The notes beneath the pieces are model-generated. The model was not told the DNA's origin. It made no database searches and saw only the letters and a program-made list of their open reading frames with translations. Positions 1 to 11,000 of a stretch of 64,000 nt of DNA are shown here, piece by piece. Positions within the stretch are counted from its first letter, which is position 1; the number at the start of each line of letters is the position of its first letter. This DNA is from Sclerodactyla briareus (Eukaryota; Echinodermata; Holothuroidea; Dendrochirotida; Sclerodactylidae): contig JAODTK010005634.1 in assembly GCA_026419785.1 (NCBI GenBank), positions 620,001 through 684,000 on the forward strand. Reading direction: 5' to 3'. A program made the position numbers and the translations under genes.

Positions 1-1104
1 AGAATACAATGTAGGTTAGTTATTCATCCTCCATGGGTGTAGCTTTGCAGTTTGGAATTTTGGAAAGCAAAAGGCAAGTCTGCAGAGGTTCTGAATTGTA
101 CACGCCAGGAGGGGAGGAACATCCCGTCTAACGATTTCTGTGATCGTGCGTCATGATACATGCATGATAAGCCAGCTTAGCAACTGTTTACTACCGTGAC
201 GTGGTACAGCAAGCAGCAAGTGGGAGAGTGTGCCTTGCTTGGACCCTCATAGAATGGAGGTGACTTGAACACATACACATCTCACTCTCAGAGACAAAGT
301 GCCATGATGTGCTGTTTGCTTTGCTTAAAACATTCATTTTCTTGTTCGTCTACCATGATCTGCTTCGCCATGAATCTGTCGTGTATTCCCACCTTGCCTG
401 ACAATATTTCGTCTTCATTGACATTCTCCGAGGTGACCATTGATATCATTTGATTCAGGAGAGGTACGGATGGACTATGATGCAACTTCGGCAGACACAT
501 ATGGCAGTTTGCAAAATACCACCCCTGCTAGTGAATGTCCCCCCCCCCAATTTTCATCTTGAATTTTTCCCTGAGGTGCATTGTGCAGGAATGGATGGGC
601 ATGTTTGTCCCAGAGTTCCCCAGCAAATTTCATTCTATAAAGTTGGTGCCTAAAATGTATCTCATAAACTCCATTTGCTAGTGCATGTTGTATAGAGATT
701 ATATTCAATAACACCAATTGGGTTTTGTTAGTGTTCGACAACGTTTCTCCCCTAACATTTCTTTATTCTTTGTTTGTGGAATTATCAAGTGAAATTTAAT
801 TTGTAGCTTTTTTTTTTTTTTTTTATCAATGAAATAAAATGACATGCATAACTCTGGCAACTGCTGAAATTGAATAACCAGTGAATCCGAGGAGACTGTA
901 AAATGAGCAAATAATTAGAATTTCTAGAAGCTTTAACCACAGCACTTTTTCGTTGTTATCGTTTTCTGGTTGTTTGGTTCGCTGTAGAGGATGCTCAAGG
1001 ACAGCACAGTGATGCTGTCTGTGTAAAGCGCAGAATCCAAAACTGAATCTGCTCAATGGACTGCCAGGGCAAAGGGGCAAAAAAAACAAAACAAATATGG
1101 TAAT
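1..1104. other. Non-coding, no gene recognised
   Basis: AT-rich sequence with short spurious open frames and a T18 tract near 809. No conserved protein, RNA gene or clear repeat was recognised. It lies beyond the 3' end of ASH1L. Confidence 0.5.
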
Positions 1105-1590
1105 ACAACAGAAATAGGCGAGTTTTGAGATGTTCGAAGATGCTAAACGATTGGAGAGAACGTAGGTTGTTCTGGAGGACTGTTCCATTGCGAGAGAGGG
1201 CGCGGTCTCCGTAGGACGGAGTTCGGGATCGTGGATCTTCCAGGAAAAGGGGGCGGGAATGTTGGTATTGTCATCGCGAGATTGTGACACCTTTGCTGCA
1301 GGATGTGCGAGCGGGTAGAGGTGTGACCCGCGTCTCATACCTGGCACCAAAACGGTGCGGCCAGGCATAGGATTTTCATATTGGATTCGTACGCACTGGA
1401 AGCCAATGGAGATTCAGAATAGGTGTAATGTGATCTGATCTGGGCGATTTTGTGACAATTTGCAGCGGTATTCTGAGACGCTGGAGTCAATGAATTAAGG
1501 ATGAGGGAGACCATATAGTAGAGAATTTCCGTAGTCGAGCCAGCTGCTTATTCCGCGTGAACCAATTCTCTTAGTGACATCCAGATATGG
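1105..1590 (-). mobile_element. Non-LTR retrotransposon reverse transcriptase tail (CR1/L2-like), degraded
   Basis: The minus strand reads SSWLDYGNSLLYGLPHP near 1500-1550. This is the well-known C-terminal RT motif L-D-Y-C-N-S-L-L-Y-G-L-P of CR1/L2/Rex-type LINEs. The text continues through a VSEYRCKL and DQITLHLF stretch (family: V-Q-N-x-A-A-R-L ... D-H-I-T-P-x-L). It ends with YGDRALSRNGT and LRSLQSFSIF (family: Y-G-x-R-A-F-S ... L-W-N-x-L-P ... S-x-x-x-F-K). Several frame shifts and stops show it is dead. It is the 3' end of a 5'-truncated insertion. Confidence 0.75.
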
Positions 1591-3839
1591 CAAGTAGTCA
1601 CTATGCAGTGTTCTATTCTGTCTACGCTCAGTGGCAGATCATCAAAACAAGGGAGTGGACTGGTAGTCCTAGCTTCTCAGAGGTCAAAATTACAGTTAGC
1701 AGATCACAGCAGATAGAAGTCTAAATGCATATATAGAGAAGGATATAGTTCGCCAGTTGTGTGGCAGCACACAAGTGTCAGGCCATTGAGGCCAAGTAGT
1801 CAACAGACATCTTTCAGATAGATTAGCTCGCAGAGACAAGGTGATCGTCCCAGTGTCTCGCATGGTTGCACGATCAGGGTTTACTTCTAGATAAGCCTGC
1901 AGAGAAAACCAAAAGCCTGGACATAACCTTCTTTTTATAGCAGGAGAGGCAATTTGTAGATAAACACATAACAACCATTATGCCCCAGGCCATCAACCTG
2001 GACCTTCATAAACAATATATACCTCTTTAGTGAAGATCCATGGAAGAATGAGCCTTCGAGAGGGCAAAAGTTTAGATTTCACTGTTTGAACCCTCATGAC
2101 CTCAGACGAGATTGAATCAAAAGTCTGTGTACAACCTGAATTTAGCACCACCCAGGGAAACTCTGGCACACTTTGTAGGAGATACATAATGAAATTTTGC
2201 GCACATGGTGGCCATTTGGTACCCTTTTAAGACCTTGACTGACCTTCTGAGGCCAAGACCCGTTCCCAGTGGCAATGCAACAACTGTGACTTGGGGTCCA
2301 GTTTTGGTCAACACCATCCTGACACAGACTGAGCGGAAACAGGCCAGAAGCCAAATTTTGAGGAATAGATAGATGACATGGCTGATTACAATAGCTCAAC
2401 CAGCGGCGTAGCTGGTTTGAGCTAAAAATTGGTGTGGGGATAATGCATGTTCACACACACCCAAAAGTGATTTTTAGGTCTCTCTCTGAACTGCTTTGCT
2501 GGTCCTCTTCTTGAGATGTAGGAACTGGAATTCATTCACACCAGGTGAGAATTTATACTGCTACAATGCAGTAGTGATGCTTACACCACATCTTCCCCAT
2601 TTCCAGGGCGAATGGTCTAATGAGCCGGAATGTTGAATATCATCTCCAATGGGGGCTGACAAAAGAAAGCTATTCTTTCCATGATTATATGCAACAGCAA
2701 GATTCTAGTTGGGCACTGAACAACAAATTCATTTTCTTCAAGGAAATCGATAATAGCTCGGTCAGTAGATCTCCAGACTGCAGTCAAAATGTTGGGAGTT
2801 TGCAGCTCACAGGACCAATCGGTGTCTTTGAACATTACCACTAACAAGGTGCTAAATAGGGACCTGGGGCATAGTTGAATACATCCAGCATTGTGTCAGC
2901 TCCTGCCCCCTGCTATGATCCTGTAAGCGCGTGTAGCTACCCGGATATAACCGACATATCCGTAAATTGTATATATATAAAATAAAAAAAACTTATATTG
3001 ATCAATTTCCCGGATGATGAGAAATGAATGACCGATGCATGCATAGCTGCACAGAGACTTCCCGCTAATTGAGAAGCTCTGCCTCAGGAATCTCATCAAT
3101 TCTTTATAATTGTCTAGTTTAAGGCCTGAATCCCTCTTGGTCAAGATTGGTCGAGATGGATCACAGGAGCTTCCACACTGTGTCCAGGCAATGTAATCTG
3201 CTGTACGACGAGGACCAGTGGTGTACGCAGGTTTGGGGGCTTCAACCCCCACCCCTCTGCTGCCGGCCCATAAATTGCCCTCATTTTTGTCTGTACACCC
3301 CTTTTTACTATAGGAAATTAAAGTTGAATAATAACAGTAAGACCGCTAAAATGCAATTTCATTCATATATTTACATTAAAGCTTCTTCCTCTTCCAATAA
3401 ATCTCAGGTTTCCTCCAGTCATTCCATATTAACTTTTCATAAAATTCTTTTGTTCTTAACATTATGGACATACTAAAAAAAAATATCAGAAAACAAAAAT
3501 AAGAAAGAAAAACCCCATTTAAAAGTATAAAGTGAAATTGTCACTTCTGAATACAGTCGTTGTTTCTCAAGAAAATAATGTAGAATAAGAACAAAATGAT
3601 ACATTACAATCAAAGGACCTTGCAGTAAACATTGTAAGCCAATTGCCCTGTGATGTCAACTACAGACACAAAGACTAACAGTGTTCGGCAAAACCTTGTA
3701 TTTCATTCTGCTAAGAGGAGTAATTAATTAAAAGGGGGACACACTTTGTTTGAGCAGAATAAAACATCACCTGTAGAGAGCGAATGAACCAAATAGTCCA
3801 CTGTGACACATCTGTGTTAATGTGTAGGCAAATACCAAT

Positions 3840-4110
3840 TGTGCTCAGGCGTGTACCAAGAGATTTGTTTTGGGGAGGGGGGGTTGGAATTTGAGGTCGG
3901 AACTAAAGGAAAGTGCGCCCTCATAAAATCCTCACCCTCCCTATTGGCAAATAAGTACATTTCATGGGCCCCTGGACACATGCTGCTGCAATTATTGGCT
4001 GAAAATAACAGTTCCAAAACCTCTACTGAACTGCAGCAAATCTGTTTTTGTGTAACAATTTGCTGATCACTTGGGTCTTATGCATGGGGGGGGGGGGGGG
4101 GGGGGTCTGA
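3840..4110 (+). mobile_element. Dispersed element with G-tract (copy 1)
   Basis: Shares an extended match, in opposite orientation, with 58975-59140. Common blocks include attggcaaataagtacattt, gggcccctggacacatgctg and aactgcagcaaat, followed in both by a gatca box and a G-rich end. It has a start reminiscent of 'agtggcgtacc' and ends in a G22 run (4086-4107). It fits a small non-autonomous DNA element family, no coding capacity. Confidence 0.6.
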
Positions 4111-5017
4111 TGGTTCAATATCCTCCCGTGGCAGCAGTAGGTTTACCGGCGAGTCAGGATATCCCCAAAAAAGAACAGGAAAAATACTTTTACATTTGCC
4201 TGGCTGGGAAAAAAACAGCAAATTCCAGGAACTCTGACACTGGGAGTCTTTGACATGTTGAATCATGTGTCGCCTTAGTGGTATAAAGAGTTCATGTAAC
4301 ATGGATATCTTGTGCTCTGGGGTGAACTAATATTACACTTGACCAGTGAATGCGAGCCTAGTGTTATAACTAATGTTAAAAATATCGATAGGCTTGGGGA
4401 TGCAACAATAAGATATCAAAATTTGTACTGCCAGTCTGCTAAGCAGCAACGTGGAATTATAACATGTAGGTCACGACTAGGAGGGAATGATTGGACCTGT
4501 CAGTTGAAACTACAAGATTCCTACAACTAATCGCTACATCATGTGGTTTTCACCAACACTGTCAAAAACCAAATTACTGAAAAAACGACATTACCACTCA
4601 AAACCATATGTAAGACACCTCATTTACGATCGGTGGTATGGTGCATTGTCACAAGATCGCCAAAACACTACCCTAAATTGATTCTTCGATAAACATCTGT
4701 TTATAAGCAAAACTAAATTTGATTTGATTCTATGATTTCAGAAATCCAAGTAAAGCTCATCAATAGAACCCGGACTATATTGATCATGGATGAGCAGCGG
4801 CTTAGCACAACTGCTCAGACGATGTTTAAGCAGGGGGTATCCCAACCTGCTCTTAGGACCGCCATTCTACGTCCCCTTCAGAGGACGATCAGTGAACTCC
4901 AGGACCCGACCACTTTCTCTGAACCAGGAGGGTAAATTCATTTGTTGCTCACAGCTGACTGAGCGTCAATAATAATATCCCCTGCTATTCTTTTGCTCCA
5001 ATCATATGACACCTCAA

Positions 5018-5072
5018 TAGCCCTCCATAGATCACACAGTAACCACTGAGCTATCCCAGAACCCATTGCATG
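5018..5072 (-). repeat. tRNA-like / SINE head fragment
   Basis: The minus strand reads GGGATAGCTCAGTGGTTACT, a good tRNA A-box (TRGCNNAGTGG). No cloverleaf or B-box of adequate quality follows, so it is more likely a SINE head or decayed tRNA than a functional gene. Confidence 0.4.
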
Positions 5073-7504
5073 TGGCTATTTGCAAAGAAGATAATTGATC
5101 AATGAACACTACATAACAGGAACTAATCCTAATCAGAAGGGGAAATCTGGAATCTTTTTGAATTTATACATTTTAAAAAAATTGCCACGAAGAAAAAAGG
5201 GGGGGGGGGGGCAAATTTTAAAAAGAGAAGCCTATGATTCAATACAAGGTTGATCACACCAAAGACTAATAAAATGGCACCAATGGTATTGTGTGACATT
5301 TCGTAAAACAGCCTGTATTGAAAATATTCTGGTTCGCTCCGAAAATGGAAAATGGGCTATAGTGCGTGATGACACTCCGCAACAACAGCTGTTCCCCGCC
5401 TGTTGTGTGGTAGGGACAATGGACTGTTGTTCTTATCTGAGTCTGATGTCTGTGCAGTGTACCATACACAATAGTGGTAAATTAAATTGTTCGTGATGGC
5501 CCAAAGGGCAAAGCCTAAAATATTCTTCTCCATAATTTTTTAAATGACAAATGTTAATTGCTGCTGTGACAATCTGCCTCTTATTACTAACAGAAATGCA
5601 ATTATGCAAAAAGAGAGTCATTCTTGACCATCTGTAGCATAAGGGAGGTGCTTCCATGCGCAGGCATTTCCAACCAATCCGTCTGACAAGCCAATTGACC
5701 CATCTTCCATGAAGCATTTTTTCTAATCTAAAGAGATACATCAAGGGTGGCAAAATGTGGAAATTTACAAAAAGCATGAAGAACAGCGAGCCTAAAAGGG
5801 TAAGGAGAGTTAAAAGAACTTACTGTTGTTTCGGTTTTTAGCTAAAATGCTGAAAAAATGTACAAAAGTGCTTTTTATGAATGAAATAAGAAAAGAAAAA
5901 AGAACAAAGCATTGCACCGACACACATAAAAGGTCAAATGTTACTGATACCAAAGGCTGCATTCAAACTTGAATGAGCATATAATAATAATAGTAATAAT
6001 TATAATAATATCGATATTAAACATCTTTAGCATTTACAATGCTCCAATTTGAATTCATGGCTAATACATACATACATAAAATAACGATTTCTGTTCTTAA
6101 ATTGTGCTCAGTAATGTACATCTTATTTTGCACTGACTTGATTTTAATCCAGAATAAAATTAATTAACAGTTGGGTAAAATTTGTCAAAGTATTTTTCTT
6201 AATTAAAGTATTATTCCACACACTAAGAAAGCTTTACATTTTAGATTCCAAAAATACATCTCTCAATCGCTCACAGTACCAACAATCAACACAAATATTT
6301 TTCTGTCACTCCCCGAGTTGGTACCGACTCCCAAAAAATATTATCGCCGTTAGTACTTTTATGTACTGAATATTCTTCAACAAACCATAAAGTCCATGAA
6401 AAAGACTTCCTTTTCCCCTAACCAAGGATAAAACACTCTCAGCACAATCTCGACCCTCGTGCCAGTTGATGGCTATTATTTGGGAGAATACACACTAGAG
6501 TTTCACTGTATGGATGTAACATACTCCTAATTCGGTTACCACATTCCTTGGCAATCGAGAGAACCTTTCGAAGGGTTGCTCTAACCATTATCGTATCCCG
6601 CCACTGACACCAATATCTGACATAGCACCAGAAATTACTCTGTGACCATCACACACCCTGAACCAATATCATGACATAGCACCAGAACTCCTATTCATTC
6701 TATTCATTCTATTCTACCTGCTACTATTTCACGTTCAGACTGAGATCTTTTTTCCCCAGTGGATTTCCCAAGCCCATTACATATGTGCCAATGCGTTATA
6801 AGACACCACCCCCCTGTTTTCCCGCTAGACCAAACGTCTCCAATCCTCGTTCAGCAATCCCATGCACGTGTGTGGTCATAGATTAGGTAAGATGTGGAAC
6901 ACTGACTGGCTGCTTGTAACCTCACATAACAGGCCATCTACTGACGACAAACGCAATAAAACATCCGATGATACTATAAACAGCATTATCCAACCCATAA
7001 TCATCTTGTTGTTTACAAGAACATATTCTCCACAACTCAATCCCACTCATTGACCTAATGCCATCATCAGTACAGATCTCCATCTCTTTTCATATACAGT
7101 CACGCAACAGAGCCTGCCTGCACAGTCCGTAGGAACCAATGTGCAACATGAATACCCGCCAGGCTTCAAGAATCAACCATTCTTGACAGTGGGTCACCTC
7201 ATTATGAGATATGCTCACTCATAAATTGCATTCATATCATCACATCCCAGTGATGACACCTCTATGTACGACAGACCTGGTATCCCACTAACGGCACCCC
7301 CACCTGCCTCCTGATGTGCGACCTTCCCAGATCCGACGGCTTATATAATGTGTCGTCTGTTGTTGAATACGTGCTTACCCTCCCAACGGCGAAGGGAAAT
7401 TAGGCCCAGCATTCCTCGGGACAAGACGAGGTATGAATCTTGCCCAGGCTAACACATCGATGAATCGTGCATCAATACCTCCTATATCAGCTGCCCTCAG
7501 TAGA

Positions 7505-8010
7505 AAACCCCTCGAGTGACACTGGTGGTGGTGGTTTGCCTCTCCTCATAGAACCCATCGAGTGACACTGGTGGTTGCTTGCCCTCCGCAGTAGAACCCA
7601 TCGAGTGACAACTGGTGGTCGGTTTGCCCCTCCTCATAGAACCCATCGAGTGACACTGGTGGTTGTTTGCCCCTCCTCATTAGACCCATCGAGTGACACG
7701 GGTGGTTTTTCCCCTCTCGTAGAACCCATCGAGTGACACTGGGTGGTTTTTGCCCATCCTCAGTAAAACCCATTGAGTACACTTGTGGTCCGCTTGCCCC
7801 CCCAGTAGAACCCATCAGTGCCACGGTGGTCGTTTGCCCCTCCTCAGTAGAACCCACGAGTGACACTGGTGTTGTTTGCCCCTCAGTAGAACCCTCTGAG
7901 TGACACTGGTGGTCTGTGCCCTCCCAGTAGAACCCATCGAGTGACACTGATGGTCGCTTGCCCCTCCTCAGTAGAACCCATCGAGTGACACCTGGTGTTT
8001 CGCTTATGCC
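7505..8010 (-). repeat. 44-bp minisatellite abutting the ASH1L terminal exon
   Basis: About eleven imperfect copies of a unit near 44 bp, with consensus parts tagaacccatcgagtgacac, tggtggttgtttgcccctcc and tca. Copies differ by substitutions and by 1-4 bp length changes. It starts within 10 bp of the last recognised ASH1L codons. The minus frame from the terminal exon continues into it (RCHSMGSTEEGQ, SVTRWVL). Because 44 is not a multiple of three, three frames would alternate copy by copy; the open frame of 133 residues at 7546-7947 is simply repeat translation. Confidence 0.85.
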
Positions 8011-8016
8011 CCTCTC

Positions 8017-8054
8017 TTAATTTACGGTCTTCAGCAGGAAACTCACATCCACAG
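8017..8054 (-). CDS. ASH1L: ASH1L terminal coding exon
   Basis: Acceptor tctaacctgcag|CTG is followed by VDVSFLL, matching the conserved C-terminal I-D-V-x-Y-L-L of ASH1L. In that frame a TAA stop follows four codons later (KTVN-stop, TAA at 8019-8017). A 1-bp shift instead gives EDRKLRE, closer to the family's G-R-K-L-R-R, and this frame stays open into the minisatellite at 7505-8010. So the true stop may be at 8017 or inside the array. Confidence 0.65.
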
Positions 8055-11000
8055 CTGCAGGTTAGAGAGGGGAACAACGTTGCTACTTTATTTTCAACTT
8101 GCTGGGCAAGAATAAGAAGTAATGTACTGTTGCCACTACGAACTAGACCCAACTGGCAACACAACTTGCATTAAATTATTCTTGCACATAACCAGCAATC
8201 AAACTGAGTACAAGACTTAAATGTTGACGTTTCCGCATGGTGAGAGTTTAGGTGGTTTTCTCCTCTACACGCCACACAACAATCACTATCACAATTTTGG
8301 CATAAATTGATTCCAGACTGTGTGTTTGTGTATAAAATAGAATTTAAGATGCCCAACACCCACAAAACCCAAGTGGGAGACAATTATCAAGTAATATTCA
8401 CATGCTGTGCACAGTTGTATGCCAGTAATGTCTGCGCAGGTTCACACACACAACAGCCAAAAACCCCTGCTACATTAGGGGTTCCCCATCATACAGCTTT
8501 TCTGTTTTGCAGACGTATGGGGTGCTCCACACCTCTGTTAATGCATTCAGAAGTCGGGTCACTGATATCGGTATAGCATAAAGGTGTGTGAAACCTTTGT
8601 ACATCCGAGTCATAAGAGTAAGAGTCCTAAGTAGCTTAACCATTGGAATGCCCCTCGTTGACAGTACCTCTGCAACGTGCCATCTTTGACTATAGTCGAC
8701 ATATCAGTTTTCAGAGGTATGGGAAATTTTGTTTATGTTGAAACACCCCCTTATTATGATTAGCGTTGGGGGCCCCCGATAATGCCAGTATTGGTTTTTT
8801 ATAACCGATATTCGCTATTATTATTTTGCCCCATATCGGCCGATACCAATATTTTTTTTTACCGGTGTTTTAAAATGATTAACACAGAAATATGCATTCC
8901 GTTCATTAACTTAGGGGATGAATGATTTTTGAGAGGGAATCGTGCACATCGCGATTGGCAGGGATTCTGTTGATGTCAGAAGTCAACGCGTACATAGTCC
9001 GCATGTTAGGGCCGATTTCGCCATTTTTACAACAGTCATACGTATACTGTAAGTTTATACACTGCATTATGTACTAAGGCAGAGTTTGATGTTGCTGTCA
9101 GTATAAGCGCGCATGATCGGAGATGAGTCCTTGGCGATGTTCAATCCAGATCTCTCCATAACAACCAAATGTGTTGTGCTGGTGTAACCTGAACTTAAGC
9201 TCGAAGGGCCTTTAAACTGCATCGCTTGACCTCTCCATAGAATGTGCAATGGGTGGTTTTGATATGCAGCTGACCAAAAGTGTAATTCATGTTAGAGATG
9301 TGACAAAACATTATAAGGCTTCATTCTGAAATAAAACCCGATCCCGTTTGGAATACTTTGTGAATGGCGCTGTTGCTGAATATCGTAGGCCAATAAGGTA
9401 AAGATCACAATTTTTACCGATAACGATATCAGGCCGATACAGCCAATATCGGCCGATACCGATACTGGTTACCGAGAATCGGCCCCCAACACTAATGATG
9501 ATCATCTTCAGTTGAAGAGATGGCGAAGAAGTCTTCTTAACACAGGACCACACATGACGGGGGTACATTGATGTGATTCTGAGTGGAATTCTCGAAAAAA
9601 ATGGCAATGCAACCCAGCTGGTCAAAGGATGGGAAAGGCAGCGTTGTCCGTTACTTTGAGGGGTTAGATTAGGATACCTGTAAGTGCCAAAAAAAAGTGG
9701 TTTGTGTCTGAAAATTGGGTGCTATTTCCAGCAACGGTCTGTTTTCAGGCACAACCACTTTTGACCAACTATTGAAGAGTTGTTGCGATTTTGGCAGAGG
9801 AGATGCAGTCATTCAAAAATCAAGAGACAATGATTGTACACACAATGAATGCCTATCTCATGAGGTATCCTTAATAAGCACCCAATGTGGCAAAAATATC
9901 CGAGCACGGAAACTGTTTGTTCACCGAATAATCTGCTGCCCCAGTTGACCAGTTAGATTTTGCTGCTGCTGCTAGTCATTGGCTCACAAACAGCAAGGGC
10001 TTGATATTCGTTAGACGGGGATACGTGGACTTACGTTGTTGGTTGGTTTTGCCTTGCTGAGCAGGCCCAGCATTATGCTGTTGACGTTCTCTTTCTTTCG
10101 TTGTCGCCTCGCCCGCCCGTCTCTGCTCAGCTGCAGGGTTGAGAGGGGCATCTGCTTATCTTGGCTCCTCCTGTGTGTAAGAGAGGGAAAAAGACCAGAA
10201 TCCGGGTTGGAATATCTTCTGATGGGTTCAAGACTCATTCTACCATCTTCCCTCTAACCCTCCAGACTTCCTGAATGCAAGTAATGCTCTAGGTAGGATG
10301 CTAGTTGCTTACAGCAGGAGGAGGCTTAGATTCTCTTAGTCAGATGCTCTAAGTAGGATGCTTGTAAGATGCTCTAAGTAGGATGCTGTAAGTTGCTCTA
10401 AGCAGGAGGCTTTAAATTCTCTTAGTCAGATGCTCTAAGTAGGATGCTGTAAGTTGCTCTAAGCAAGAGGTTTATTAAGATTCTCTGAGTCAGATGCTCT
10501 AAGTAGGATGCTGTAAGTTGCTCTCGCCAAGAGGCTTTAAGATTTCTTAGTCAGATGCTCTAAGTAGGATGCGTAAGATGCTCTAAGCAGGGGCTTAAGA
10601 GTCTCCTTAGTCAGATGCTCTAAGTAGGATGCTGTAAGTTGCTCTAAGCAAGAGGCTTTAAGATTTCTTAGTAGAGGCCTATAAGTAGGAGTTGTAAGAT
10701 GCTATAGCCAGAGGCCTTAAGATTCTCTAGTCGATGATCGTAAGTAGGATGCGTAAGTGTTCAAGCAGAGGCTGTAAAGATTCGTGAGTCGATGTCTAGT
10801 AGGAGGTGAAGATGCTCTAAGCAAGAGGCTTAGATGCTCTTAGTCAGATGCTCAAGTAGGATGCGTAAGATGCCTAAGCGAGAGCTCTAATAGGATGTTG
10901 TGAGGTGCTCAAGAGTCAGATGTTCGAGTAAGATTCTCACGACAGAAGTTATCAGATGCCTCCAAGTTTAAATGTTAAGTACATGTCAAGTCACGATGTG

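Larger units (their letters stand above)
1591..7504. other. Region downstream of ASH1L, repeat fragments only
   Basis: No host gene could be supported. It contains fragments with 'agtggcgtac'-type element ends (2403, 3211, 3842), pure G tracts (4086-4107, 5201-5211), a tRNA-like fragment (about 5020-5070), AT-rich trinucleotide runs (5985-6015) and a near duplicate of a caatatctgacatagcacca block at 6611 and 6665. A poly(A) signal for ASH1L was not pinned down. Confidence 0.5.

Noticed and set aside
7546-8164. Minus-strand open frames of 133 and 93 residues with repeated SVTRWVL-type text
   Set aside because: Translation of the 44-bp minisatellite in alternating frames; only the first few residues adjoin a real exon.
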